From Deltaproteobacteria bacterium (GTDB lineage: Bacteria; Desulfobacterota; DSM-4660; Desulfatiglandales; HGW-15), in NCBI GenBank assembly GCA_019310485.1, contig JAFDEF010000006.1, positions 34,861 through 98,860 on the forward strand: a stretch of 64,000 nt of DNA. The letters are read 5' to 3'. The notes below the pieces were generated by a model. That model was not told the DNA's origin. It did not search any database and saw only the letters and a list, made by a program, of their open reading frames with translations. The translations under genes were made by a program, and so were the position numbers. Below, one piece after another: positions 24,102 through 33,001 of this stretch (positions are counted from its first letter, which is position 1; the number at the start of each line of letters is the position of its first letter).

Positions 24102-26178
24102 AGTCTAAACTGACCTCTCCAATGGACTGAAACCTCATATCACTCAGAAGCTCACTGTGCGACAATACGATCAAAGATGGAATGAAGTGCTCTATCATCT
24201 TCCTTAAATATCTTCGCACCTTGGGCGAGGTAAGAAGAATGGGCTGAATATTCTTTGCCATGGCTTTCTCTGCTTCCTTCTTAATGGAGGTGATGATTTG
24301 ATCTGCGAGTTTCGGATCAAGGGAAAGATATGAGCCGTGCTCAGTGCTCTGGACTCCTTCGAGGAGTGCTTTTTCAATATCATGCTGCATGGTTATTACT
24401 CTCAACACTCCGTCTTGCGCCAGGTGCGGGGTCACAATAGACCTGGATAGTTTGTGCCTCACATACTCGGTTAAGAGGTCTGGATCTTTTGTTAAAGGAG
24501 CATAGTCGGCCAGTGTCTCCACGATTGTCAGTATGTCACGAATAGATACCCGTTCCTGTAGCAGGTTCTGCAGTACCTTCTGGACCACACCTAGAGAAAG
24601 GAGGTTGGGTACCAGCTCCTCTACCGGCTTTGGGTGCGATTTACTCAAATTATCAAGCAGGTCTTGAACCTCTTGCCGTCCTAGGAGTTCGGAAGCATGG
24701 GCCCTCAGGATTTCGGTTAGATGAGTTGCCATCACTGTCACGTTGTCAACCACTGTATATCCCGCCAGTTTTGCCTCCTCTTTCATTGGTTCAGGTATCC
24801 AGATTGCAGGGAGGTTAAAGGCTGGCTCTGTTGTTCCTATTCCGTCGAGTTTTCTTGTTGCATCGCCGGGATCGATGGCAAGGAAGTGGTTTAACATCAG
24901 CTCGGCGCTTGCGATCGGCACGCCCCTAAGAAGAATCCTGTATTCTGAGGAGTTGAGCTGGAGATTGTCTCTAATGTGTATCGGCGGTATGATAAGACCC
25001 AGTTCAAGCGCGAACTGCCTCCTAATGGAATGGACCCGGTCAAGAAATTCTCCCCCTTGTTCCTTGTCTACCAGCGGGATAAGACCGTATCCCACCTCGA
25101 CTTCGAGTGGATCCACTGCCAGCAGGTGTTCTACGGGCTGAGGGCCAGCCTGAGGTTTTTGCTTTTCTTGCACCTCAGCCAGCTTTATGCTTGCCTGTTC
25201 TTTTCTCTTGCCCAAAGTGTAAACACTCCCCCCGATTATAAGCGAAAGAACAATGAAGGGAAAGTGGGGTAGGCCAGGGATAAGACCGAAGAAAAATACT
25301 GTAAAAGCAGCCAGAAGAATTGCTTTTGGGTAACCGGCAAATTGTTTACCAAACTCCCTACCCATATTGTCCTGTGATGCTGCTCTGCTTACAACTATGC
25401 CCGCTGCCGTTGAAATTGTCAGGGCGGGGATCTGCGACACAAGCCCATCCCCCACGGTCAAAAGAGTATAATTCTGGGCGGCGTCAATAACAGACATATT
25501 TTTTTGCAGTACCCCGATGACCAGTCCCCCGATAATGTTTATAATGGTAATTATTATACCGGCGATAGCGTCTCCCCTGACAAACTTGGCAGCTCCGTCC
25601 ATGGCACCATGAAACTCGGCTTCTCTAGCAATTATGGCCCTGCGTTTTTTAGCCTCCTTCTCGTCTATGAGCCCTGCATTAAGATCTGCATCAATACTCA
25701 TCTGCTTCCCCGGCATAGCATCAAGGGTAAACCTGGCGGCCACCTCGGCAATCCTTGTGGCACCCTTGGTAATTACGACGAAATTTACAATCACCAGAAT
25801 GGTAAATACAATCATCCCAACCACGTAATTGCCTTCAACCACGAAGCACCCGAAGGATTTGATCACCCTGCCTGCAGCCAGGGCACCTCTGTCACCGTGT
25901 AAAAGTATCAAGCGAGTAGAGGCTATATTGAGAGAGAGGCGATAAAGGGTTGTAATCAAGAGTAGAGAAGGGAATATTGAAAAGTCCAGGGGCTTCAGCG
26001 TGTAGATGGCGATCAGGAGAATGCTTATTGCCAGTGTGATATTTAGGGCCAGAAGGAAATCAAGAAGAGCGGGTGGTAATGGAATGATCATAACAACGAG
26101 GACCGTTACCACTCCGACAACTGTCAGCAATTCGCTAAGGGTGGCATGATCTGATTGTCTTATTAGGACCTGTTCCAT
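24091..26178 (-). CDS. flhA: Flagellar export gate protein FlhA
   Basis: 695-residue inner-membrane export component with eight hydrophobic segments in the first 330 residues, the FHIPEP-type cytoplasmic region (ARFTLDAMPGKQMSIDADLN with AGLIDEKEAKKRR) and a large C-terminal domain that forms the nonameric ring docking chaperone-substrate complexes. Length is standard. Gene order flhB-flhA-flhF-flhG is conserved. Confidence 0.97.
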   Translation of the reverse strand: MEQVLIRQSDHATLSELLTVVGVVTVLVVMIIPLPPALLDFLLALNITLAISILLIAIYTLKPLDFSIFPSLLLITTLYRLSLNIASTRLILLHGDRGALAAGRVIKSFGCFVVEGNYVVGMIVFTILVIVNFVVITKGATRIAEVAARFTLDAMPGKQMSIDADLNAGLIDEKEAKKRRAIIAREAEFHGAMDGAAKFVRGDAIAGIIITIINIIGGLVIGVLQKNMSVIDAAQNYTLLTVGDGLVSQIPALTISTAAGIVVSRAASQDNMGREFGKQFAGYPKAILLAAFTVFFFGLIPGLPHFPFIVLSLIIGGSVYTLGKRKEQASIKLAEVQEKQKPQAGPQPVEHLLAVDPLEVEVGYGLIPLVDKEQGGEFLDRVHSIRRQFALELGLIIPPIHIRDNLQLNSSEYRILLRGVPIASAELMLNHFLAIDPGDATRKLDGIGTTEPAFNLPAIWIPEPMKEEAKLAGYTVVDNVTVMATHLTEILRAHASELLGRQEVQDLLDNLSKSHPKPVEELVPNLLSLGVVQKVLQNLLQERVSIRDILTIVETLADYAPLTKDPDLLTEYVRHKLSRSIVTPHLAQDGVLRVITMQHDIEKALLEGVQSTEHGSYLSLDPKLADQIITSIKKEAEKAMAKNIQPILLTSPKVRRYLRKMIEHFIPSLIVLSHSELLSDMRFQSIGEVSLDYAD

Positions 26179-26201
26179 GTTTTTCTTGAAAAGACCTCAC
26201 A

Positions 26202-27290
26202 CTATCGAGATCGGGTTTCGCCGTGCAAAGCCCGGGGTTTCAAACTATAAACGTATGCCAACACTTCAGCTACAATCTGATAAAGGTTGTGTGGAATTTC
26301 CTCATCAACCTGAACCAAAGAGTACAAGCTTTGAGCAAGTCCCTTGTTTTGCACAATGGGGATATGGTTTTTTTCTGCAATTTCTTTGATTTTTCTCGCT
26401 ATTGCCCCAGCTCCTTTTGCAAGCAGCTTGGGTGCATTCATAGAAGAGCTATCGTACTTTAATGCCACAGCAAGATGAGTCGGGTTGGTGATAACCACAT
26501 CCGCTTCAGGAACAGCCTGCATCATCCTTTTCCTTGCAATTTGCGTTTGAATCGTTCTAATCCTTGATTTTACCAGTGGATCGCCTTCAGTCCTTTTAAA
26601 CTCTTCCTTTACTTCTTTCTTAGTCATCTTGAGTCGCTTTTCAAACTCCCACCTCTGGAAAGCGTAATCAATGATCACAAGAAGGATCATTGCAAGTGTG
26701 CACCTGATAAAAAGCTTGAAGATTGCACGAAGCACGTAAGAAATGATTGAAACTTTTTCCATCTCACACATATGAGGGACTTGCTTCATCTCGCCCTTTA
26801 CACTGAGATAAGCGACTCCACCTACAATCGCCAGTTTGAGCAAGGACTTAAGCAACTCCATAAGGGACTGCTTGGAAAAGAGTCTGCCAAAACCCTTAAC
26901 GGGGTTGATCTTTGAAAATTTGGGCTTGATGAGTTCACTGGATAATACGAAGCCTACCTGCATAACGTTGGATAAAATTGCAGTGATGAAAACAGCTGCC
27001 ACCAAGGGTCCTATTAGCAAAATAAAGAAACTGATTGTTTTTTGGGCAAATACCATAAAATCGGGGAGACTGAAGTGCTGGAGAGGAAGAAGCGAAAAAG
27101 ATCTCTTCATTTCGGTCTGGATGCCAGTGTAAATATAGTGTCCGAAAAAGGAGAGGGTGATCAAACCGGACAGGAGAACGGCAACAGAGGAGAGTTCCCT
27201 GCTTTTCGCAACTTCTCCTTTTTTCTTAGCGTCTTCCCGTTTTTTCGGGGTTGGTTGCTCTGTTTTTTCTTCAAAGGATTCCTCGGCCAT
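26202..27290 (-). CDS. flhB: Flagellar export switch protein FlhB
   Basis: 362 aa: charged N-terminus, four transmembrane helices, and a cytoplasmic domain with the autocleavage motif NPTH at residues 269-272 inside VVITNPTHLAVALKY. Cleavage lets the gate change from rod/hook to filament substrates under FliK control. A short FlhB-CC paralogue (FlhX) lies at 18654-18932. Confidence 0.97.
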   Translation of the reverse strand: MAEESFEEKTEQPTPKKREDAKKKGEVAKSRELSSVAVLLSGLITLSFFGHYIYTGIQTEMKRSFSLLPLQHFSLPDFMVFAQKTISFFILLIGPLVAAVFITAILSNVMQVGFVLSSELIKPKFSKINPVKGFGRLFSKQSLMELLKSLLKLAIVGGVAYLSVKGEMKQVPHMCEMEKVSIISYVLRAIFKLFIRCTLAMILLVIIDYAFQRWEFEKRLKMTKKEVKEEFKRTEGDPLVKSRIRTIQTQIARKRMMQAVPEADVVITNPTHLAVALKYDSSSMNAPKLLAKGAGAIARKIKEIAEKNHIPIVQNKGLAQSLYSLVQVDEEIPHNLYQIVAEVLAYVYSLKPRALHGETRSR

Positions 27291-27292
27291 CG

Positions 27293-28075
27293 TTAACCCT
27301 TCACCTGTGCCATAAGGCTAATTAAGAGCGGCCCTAGGTCAAAAAGATATTTTTCCATGAATCTGAGCAGCACACTCAGGGATATCGCAAAGAACAGGAG
27401 TCCAATAACTATCTGAACAGGAAACGCCACAATCATAATGTTCATCTGCGGTATTAGCTTTGTGATAAGACCAAAAGCGACATTGGTCAAAAGAAGCACA
27501 GCTATAGCTGGCGCGCCTATCTTTAAAGCGATGAGAAACATATCGCCCGACGCATGCATAATTTGCTGAAGTATCTGCCTGTTTATGCTTAAGGAGCCCA
27601 GGTTTACAATTTCGAAACTTTCCCTGAGTCCTTTAAGCAATACATGGTGACCGTTTAAGAGCAGAAAAAGCGTCAAAGCGGAGAGGTAGGCCATGTTGCC
27701 CAGAAGTGAAACCTGCGTGCCGCTTTGAGGATCAAGAATATTGGCGATAGCAAAGCCTGTCTGAAAGCCTACAAATTCACCCATCATTCTTACACCTTCA
27801 AAAAACAACTGGATTGTTAGACCTAAGATCATACCCACAATGAACTCTCCCCCTACCAGTTGAACCATGCCCCATAGCGACCCGGGGAGTGCAGGGATAT
27901 GCTTGTTTATGACCGGGAAGAGAATTATTGTTATAATAAGAGAAAATCCGGCCTTCACTAAAATCGGTACTATGCGTGCGCTAAAAAAAGGTAGCATGAA
28001 CAAAATTACACTGACCCTTATGAATATAAGCAAAAATGATTCAACTGCTTCACATGACATAGGCCATATTGCCAT
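27293..28075 (-). CDS. fliR: Flagellar export protein FliR
   Basis: Core of the FliPQR export pore (260 aa) with about six hydrophobic helices and conserved segments GEFIVGMILGLTIQLFFEGV, GEFVGFQTGFAIANILDPQS and a C-terminal LLISLM tail. Two bases precede flhB. A 65-bp gap separates it from fliQ. Confidence 0.95.
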   Translation of the reverse strand: MAIWPMSCEAVESFLLIFIRVSVILFMLPFFSARIVPILVKAGFSLIITIILFPVINKHIPALPGSLWGMVQLVGGEFIVGMILGLTIQLFFEGVRMMGEFVGFQTGFAIANILDPQSGTQVSLLGNMAYLSALTLFLLLNGHHVLLKGLRESFEIVNLGSLSINRQILQQIMHASGDMFLIALKIGAPAIAVLLLTNVAFGLITKLIPQMNIMIVAFPVQIVIGLLFFAISLSVLLRFMEKYLFDLGPLLISLMAQVKG

Positions 28076-28140
28076 CTTAAACCTTTACGAAACCCGAGGG
28101 GGCCGGCCTGGAGCAGGCCTTTCCCGTGTTTATTTCACCT

Positions 28141-28410
28141 TTACCTTACATAGAATGGTATCTGCTGAATAGCTGTTATCGTAAAGCCCATCAAATGCTC
28201 AATCATCCAGTGCGCAAAAAACAGCAAAGCCAGCAATACGACCAAGATCTTGGGTACGAATGTAAGGGTCATTTCCTGGATCTGTGTTACTGCTTGAAAA
28301 ATACTCACAACCAGGCCCACAATAAGACCAAGAGCAAGCATGGGCATGGCTACAAGGATGGTAGTTTTAATCGCCTCCTGCCCAAAACTAACGACAAATT
28401 CAGGTGTCAT
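28141..28410 (-). CDS. fliQ: Flagellar export protein FliQ
   Basis: 89 aa, two transmembrane helices, with family segments MLALGLIVGLVVSIFQAVTQ and QIQEMTLTFVPKILVV. Part of the helical FliP5Q4R1 gate. Standard length. The 113-bp upstream gap to fliP contains a REP-like repeat, unusual in this otherwise compact operon. Confidence 0.95.
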   Translation of the reverse strand: MTPEFVVSFGQEAIKTTILVAMPMLALGLIVGLVVSIFQAVTQIQEMTLTFVPKILVVLLALLFFAHWMIEHLMGFTITAIQQIPFYVR

Positions 28411-28427
28411 GTTTTCACCTGCCGCTA

Positions 28428-28497
28428 TTTACCCCGTAGGAATGCCCCGTGCGGGAGCACGGGGATGGTAAATAAAGTTTTTTTCCGCTTTTTCGCA
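28428..28497. repeat. 70-bp REP-like repeat, copy 1 (fliP-fliQ gap)
   Basis: Identical base for base over 70 bp to 60906-60975. It contains GTAGGAATG followed by the perfect hairpin CCCCGTGC-GGGA-GCACGGGG (28445-28464) and then an A/T-rich tail. A GTAG tetranucleotide preceding a palindrome is the hallmark of REP elements mobilised by RAYT (TnpA-REP) transposases. This copy stops after CGCA, where copy 2 continues into a second palindrome. It sits within the intergenic space of a co-directional operon. Confidence 0.8.
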
Positions 28498-28523
28498 TGA
28501 GAACCGGGCCTCCTTTCAGCCGT

Positions 28524-29324
28524 TTACCCTCCCGCAAAACTTTTTACCAGAGAACCTACTATTAGATACCAGCCGTCAACGAGCACGAAGAGCATCAATT
28601 TGAATGGAAGGGATATCAAGATTGGCGGGAGCATCATCATGCCCATACTGAGCAAAACGCTTGCCACAACCATATCTATTATCAGGAAAGGAATATACAA
28701 AATGAACCCGATAATGAAGGCTGTTTTCAGTTCACTCAAGACAAATGCAGGGATGAGGATGGAAGTTGGAATATCTGCTTTAGTTCTTGGTTTTTTCATC
28801 CCCGTCATCTGGGCAAACAGAGACAGGTCCTTTTCTCGTGTCTGCTTGAACATGAAGTGACGAATCGGTTTTATAGCAGCTTTTAGAGCGTCCGCCTGGG
28901 AAATTTGCTGATTAAGGTACGGCTGCAGTGCGTCATGATTTATTTTTTGACACACGGGCATCATAATAAAAAACGTGAGAAACAACGCCAGTCCGGCTAT
29001 GATCTGGTTTGAAGGGGTTTGGTTGGTGCCTAAAGCGTGTCGCAAGAAAGCGAAAACTACAATCAGCCGGGTAAAAGATGTCATGAGCGTAAGAATAGCA
29101 GGTGCAAGGGATAGAATAGTTAAGAGGAAAATAATCTGGAGCAAAACGGAAACGCTGTTGGGATTAGCCTTGTTTCCGATCTCAATATGCACTGAGGGAA
29201 AAGTAAAATCTGCTGCGATTGCCCCTTTTCTAAGAAGAAAGCAAACAATGGAAAAAATGACGATTGCTAAAAGAATTGCTTTTAGTTTCTTATTCGTTGA
29301 TCTTGAAAGTTTTCTGCTTGCCAT
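28524..29324 (-). CDS. fliP: Flagellar export protein FliP
   Basis: Pore-forming gate subunit (267 aa from the chosen start). It has an N-terminal signal-like hydrophobic helix, then SFTRLIVVFAFLRHALGTNQ and DKxxxSLFAQMTG-like sequence (EKDLSLFAQMTG), ending in ILISLPFKLMLFVLVDGWYL. The start at 29324 has CAGG eight bases upstream; an in-frame start at 29354 lacks a ribosome site. Either way the 5' end overlaps fliO. Confidence 0.94.
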   Translation of the reverse strand: MASRKLSRSTNKKLKAILLAIVIFSIVCFLLRKGAIAADFTFPSVHIEIGNKANPNSVSVLLQIIFLLTILSLAPAILTLMTSFTRLIVVFAFLRHALGTNQTPSNQIIAGLALFLTFFIMMPVCQKINHDALQPYLNQQISQADALKAAIKPIRHFMFKQTREKDLSLFAQMTGMKKPRTKADIPTSILIPAFVLSELKTAFIIGFILYIPFLIIDMVVASVLLSMGMMMLPPILISLPFKLMLFVLVDGWYLIVGSLVKSFAGG

Positions 29325-29622
29325 CTGAGAACCTGTTTTCAGTAATTGATTCATTGATGCGAGTCAAAAAAGTTATGGACCCCGGGGTAATGCCCAGTAC
29401 GATTTTTTCCCCTGAAATGTCGATCACCTCTACTCTCTGCTTTGGTGAGAGAGGAAGGGATGAGATCACCTTAATTGACATGTCCCCGCCCTTCCCGCGT
29501 CCAGGGGAGACGAACCTTCTTATGAGATATAGGACCAGAAAAAGGAGGCCCAGTACGAAGGAAAGTATGGCCAGTGTTCTGACTCCGGTGCTTATTAAAT
29601 CAAGGTGAAACGTACCGTTCAT
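29290..29622 (-). CDS. fliO: Flagellar export accessory protein FliO
   Basis: 110 aa: short N-terminus, one transmembrane helix (TLAILSFVLGLLFLVLYLI), then a small FliO cytoplasmic domain (IKVISSLPLSPKQRVEVIDI, KIVLGITPGSITFL). FliO helps assemble the FliP ring. Located between fliN and fliP as usual; its end overlaps fliP. Confidence 0.88.
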   Translation of the reverse strand: MNGTFHLDLISTGVRTLAILSFVLGLLFLVLYLIRRFVSPGRGKGGDMSIKVISSLPLSPKQRVEVIDISGEKIVLGITPGSITFLTRINESITENRFSDGKQKTFKINE

Positions 29623-29646
29623 CTGTAAGATACCCGAGCCTTCCTT

Positions 29647-29985
29647 CTACCCAAGGGACTTTACTCTTTCCATTGGGCTGATAATATTAGTGACCCTTAC
29701 ACCGAATCTATCGTTCACTACAACCGCCTCACCCCTGGCGATGAGCTTGTTGTTTATGTAAATCTCGAGGGGTTCTGCGATCTGTTTACTCAGCTCAATT
29801 ATCGAGCCTTGGCCCAACTGGAGCAGGTCGCTAATAAGCATCTTGACCTTGCCCAATTCCACAGAGACATTGAGGGGGATGTCCATAAGAAGGTCAAGGT
29901 CGCATTTATTCTTTTGCTCAGCATCCCCTGCTTCTTTTGGCGTATCAGTAAGGCCGCTGCTAGACAATTCATTTCCTTGGCTCAT
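29647..29985 (-). CDS. fliN: Flagellar motor switch protein FliN
   Basis: C-ring protein (112 aa): a charged N-terminal tail followed by the SpoA/FliN domain (LLMDIPLNVSVELGKVKMLI, LLQLGQGSIIELSK, NNKLIARGEAVVVNDRFGVR). FliN type rather than the larger FliY phosphatase, in keeping with the presence of CheZ. Three bases follow fliM. Confidence 0.96.
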   Translation of the reverse strand: MSQGNELSSSGLTDTPKEAGDAEQKNKCDLDLLMDIPLNVSVELGKVKMLISDLLQLGQGSIIELSKQIAEPLEIYINNKLIARGEAVVVNDRFGVRVTNIISPMERVKSLG

Positions 29986-29988
29986 ATT

Positions 29989-30966
29989 TCACTCCTCATT
30001 AATCATGCCCTCTATGCGTATTGCCTTCCTTTTATTGTAAGTGCCCGGGTGGGCTTTGAATTTTGGAACACCTTCAACGAACAAAGTTGCAGGATCAGTT
30101 ATCGTTTGCTCCAATTGGAGGATATCACCGACTTTCAAACTCATAAGTTCTTTACCCGTTATTGTTGCAGTGCCCAGGATACAACTCATATTGATTGTCA
30201 CTTCGCGCAATTTTTTCTCTAAGTAATCTTTCCATGCCGAATCCTGCTCTGATTTTTCACCATGAAAACTGTTCTTGAGTTCATCTCTAATAGGTTCGAT
30301 GGTAGAGTAGGGTATGCACATCATCATTGTGCCGGCGAAATTTTCTAGATCAACTTTAAGCTTGGTTACAATAACTGTATCGCTTGGTGTAGTGATTTCC
30401 GCAAACTGTGGGTCAATCTCGGAGCGGGAAAAGGTCATTGTTACCTTATGAACATCTGCCCATGCCCTTTGGAAGTCATCAAGGATTATTTTAACGATCC
30501 TGCCTATTATTTTCGCTTCGACACTGGTAAAACCTTTTCCTTCAAGTTTGATTTGGCTTACACCCCTGCCGCCAAAAAGAGTTTCGACAAAGGCAAAAGC
30601 CAGGCGCCCTTCCAGCACAAGGAGCGCAAAACCCCGGAATGGCTCTATCTTAAAAATGTTCAAACTTGCGGGCACAGGAATAGAGCGATGAAACTTGCCG
30701 AACTCAATTGACTGGAAAGAATCTATACTTACACCCACGACAGAGCCCGTAAAAGTAGATAAGCTTCTTTTCAAGAAGCCGACAAATCTCTCATTGATCA
30801 TCCCCAAAGCGGGCATCTTTTGGTGCGTCGGTCCCCCCGCGCTGGTGAAGTCATAGAGGTCTATGCCCTCATCGCTTTTGGGAATATTTGTTTCAGTCTC
30901 AACCTCTCCCTTGGTTATTCCATCAAGCAGGGAGTCAACTTCTTCTTGAGATAAAACATTTGCCAT
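29989..30966 (-). CDS. fliM: Flagellar motor switch protein FliM
   Basis: C-ring protein (325 aa) that binds phospho-CheY. The N-terminal LSQEEVDSLLDGI is the EIDALL-type CheY-binding peptide. The middle domain has FSTFTG-like and GRGVSQIKLEGKGFTSVEAK, and the C-terminal SpoA domain has LKVGDILQLEQ. Located between fliL and fliN. Confidence 0.97.
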   Translation of the reverse strand: MANVLSQEEVDSLLDGITKGEVETETNIPKSDEGIDLYDFTSAGGPTHQKMPALGMINERFVGFLKRSLSTFTGSVVGVSIDSFQSIEFGKFHRSIPVPASLNIFKIEPFRGFALLVLEGRLAFAFVETLFGGRGVSQIKLEGKGFTSVEAKIIGRIVKIILDDFQRAWADVHKVTMTFSRSEIDPQFAEITTPSDTVIVTKLKVDLENFAGTMMMCIPYSTIEPIRDELKNSFHGEKSEQDSAWKDYLEKKLREVTINMSCILGTATITGKELMSLKVGDILQLEQTITDPATLFVEGVPKFKAHPGTYNKRKAIRIEGMINEE

Positions 30967-30974
30967 GGCTTTAA

Positions 30975-31481
30975 CTATTGCACTACGAACTCTGTAAAAT
31001 AAATGTTGTGAACTGTTTCCGGACCTACAACTTGTGCAATTGCGCTCATAAGGGCTTGCTTCAAGGCTATCTTGCCTTCTACGGTCCTAATTTCACCAAA
31101 GGACCGGCTGGACAGCAGTAGAAGGATAGCGTCTCGAAGCTCGGCCTTATGGACTTCTACGGTCTTACTTTGTTCCTCGCCAGGGACTTGAAGACTGATG
31201 CCAATTTTCAAGTACCTTTTCCCAAGCTGGGCCTTGTCCATCAAGTTAACAATAAACGGATCAAGGGGGAGTACTATGTCTGGTTCCTCCTTCACGGATT
31301 GCGAGGCACCCTTAGGGGTTTCGGCCTGCTGGTTACTGTCCTTGGTTTTGTCCTTGAACAGCAGACCACGAGCAAAAAGTCCTCCTGCTCCCAGAATTAT
31401 TACCAGTGCAGCGATTATTACAAGCTTTGGAAAAGATTTTTTTGTCTGTGTTTTTTCCTTCACATCTTCCTTTTCCGGCAT
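30975..31481 (-). CDS. fliL: Flagellar basal-body protein FliL
   Basis: 168 aa: cytoplasmic tail, transmembrane helix (LVIIAALVIILGAGGLFARG), and the FliL periplasmic domain (VLPLDPFIVNLMDKAQLGKR, YLKIGISLQVPG, VHNIYFTEFVVQ at the C-terminus). Stator-associated. Canonical copy, next to motB and fliM; compare the paralogue at 20710-21276. Confidence 0.95.
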   Translation of the reverse strand: MPEKEDVKEKTQTKKSFPKLVIIAALVIILGAGGLFARGLLFKDKTKDSNQQAETPKGASQSVKEEPDIVLPLDPFIVNLMDKAQLGKRYLKIGISLQVPGEEQSKTVEVHKAELRDAILLLLSSRSFGEIRTVEGKIALKQALMSAIAQVVGPETVHNIYFTEFVVQ

Positions 31482-31490
31482 TTTTATCCC

Positions 31491-32231
31491 CTATAAAAAA
31501 CGTTGGAAAATTATTTCAACTCTTCTGTTCAGGGCCCTGTTTGCAGGTGTATTGTTTGGGTACAGGGGCCTTGATGGACCATAGCCTCCTGCAGAGAACC
31601 GCAAGGGGGAGAGGCCTTTTTCCGCCAAGAAGTACTCCAGTACCGATAGAGCGCGGTAAGCGGAAAGCTCCCAGTTTGATTTGTACAACTTGCCGTGAAT
31701 CGGGGTACTGTCCGTATGGCCCATAATGAGAATGTGGTTAGAAGAAGCCTGTATGGCCCGGGCGATCGAATCCAGGACGGGAAATACATCCTTTTTGATG
31801 TCAGCGGTACCCGGGTCAAAAAGAATGCCCTCCTGAAAGGAAAGCACGACACCTCTTTCATCGTCTGTAATCCTAATTTTTTTGCTGAGAAGCTTCGTGG
31901 CTTCTTTTGATTTATCATCTGTTTTTGAGAGCATTTGGAAGCTTTTCAGTATAGAGTCCTGGTCTATGACCAGTATGGAGTCAGTTTCGTTGTACTCACT
32001 GACAAAAGGGACTAAATCCGTTACATTTCTAAGACTCGAAAATTCAAGTACGCCCGTCGCCTGTGCGAAATGCGAAGAAATATCCTTGAGCTTCTTGGTA
32101 CCCATGGAAGACATGGATAGAAGGAGCACAAAAAAAGTTAGAAGCAGCATGATGAGGTCTGAAAATGTTACCATCCAAAAGTTGCTGTCGACTTTGCTGA
32201 CTTCTACTGTGTCCTTTTTTCTTTTTGCCAT
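31491..32231 (-). CDS. motB: Stator protein MotB (proton-channel aspartate present)
   Basis: 246 aa. The single transmembrane helix begins FSDLIMLLLTFFVLLLS, with the essential proton-carrying Asp at residue 25. The C-terminal OmpA-like peptidoglycan-binding domain has GHTDSTPIHGKLYKSNWELS and NRRVEIIF. Its ATG overlaps the stop of the second MotB-like gene upstream (TGATG). Confidence 0.95.
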   Translation of the reverse strand: MAKRKKDTVEVSKVDSNFWMVTFSDLIMLLLTFFVLLLSMSSMGTKKLKDISSHFAQATGVLEFSSLRNVTDLVPFVSEYNETDSILVIDQDSILKSFQMLSKTDDKSKEATKLLSKKIRITDDERGVVLSFQEGILFDPGTADIKKDVFPVLDSIARAIQASSNHILIMGHTDSTPIHGKLYKSNWELSAYRALSVLEYFLAEKGLSPLRFSAGGYGPSRPLYPNNTPANRALNRRVEIIFQRFL

Positions 32232-33001
32232 CAGTCAAGAACCTTGAAGTCAAAATTTTTATAAGTGAAGAGGCCTGCCGGCTTCTTTCTATAAGTTCTT
32301 TTGATATATGGCGGTGCATCAGTGTTCAGTATGATTTCCACTCTTCTGTTTTCTGCTCTCGATAGCCTGGTATCATTTGACGTAACAGGTTCGTAGCCTC
32401 CGCAACCATAAGCGCAAATCCTTCTTAGGGGAATTTTCCCCTTTTCCGTGAAATATCTAAGTACCTGAATTGCCATCAGGGCTGATAGTTCCCAGTTGGA
32501 GCTGTATCCTTTTTCTTGGGCCGGCCTGTTGTCCGTGTGGCCGGCGATCTCTACCGAAAAACGGCCTGTTTTGATAAATTCGCATACCTTGTTCAGCAGG
32601 GGGTAGACCGAGGGTCTGATTTTTAGATTTCCTGCATAAAATAGAGTTTCTTGCTTGATTGTGATTACCTCTTTCCCTTTTCGTTTTTCTATTTTGATCT
32701 CTGCCGGTATACCTCTGGCTACCGGGAGCAAGAATTGGGTGAGATCCAGTTCAGCGTTTATCATCGTGGAAGAAGGGGGCAGGACTGATTCTCCTGTTTT
32801 GAGCGGGGACAGGCCGCCGGGCAGGTTGCCGAATGCCCCGGCAAGAGAGCCAAGCGCCGCACGGGTTTTCCTTTCATCTCTCACTGCGATTGAATTTAGC
32901 AAAATAAAAAAAGTCAAGAGTATAAGGAAAAGGGAGACAGTCAAAACCAACCTCACGTTCATTCCGGAATCCTCACCATCATTTCGTTTCTTTCTAGCCA
33001 T
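32231..33001 (-). CDS. MotB paralogue lacking the channel aspartate
   Basis: 256 aa, with the same plan as MotB: charged N-terminus, one transmembrane helix, OmpA-like domain (AGHTDNRPAQEKGYSSNWEL, then RAENRRVEIIL). The helix reads TVSLFLILLTFFILLNS, so the position of the MotB Asp holds a hydrophobic residue and no acid is present in the membrane. It cannot conduct protons in the known way. It lies between motA and motB with overlaps of 8 and 1 bp, so it is co-translated with the stator and is probably a structural or regulatory stator partner. Confidence 0.9.
   Translation of the reverse strand: MARKKRNDGEDSGMNVRLVLTVSLFLILLTFFILLNSIAVRDERKTRAALGSLAGAFGNLPGGLSPLKTGESVLPPSSTMINAELDLTQFLLPVARGIPAEIKIEKRKGKEVITIKQETLFYAGNLKIRPSVYPLLNKVCEFIKTGRFSVEIAGHTDNRPAQEKGYSSNWELSALMAIQVLRYFTEKGKIPLRRICAYGCGGYEPVTSNDTRLSRAENRRVEIILNTDAPPYIKRTYRKKPAGLFTYKNFDFKVLD

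Noticed and set aside
28428..28497. CRISPR repeat or IS end as an explanation of the 70-bp repeat
   Set aside because: There are only two copies 32 kb apart with no spacers, and no transposase or target duplication lies next to either copy.
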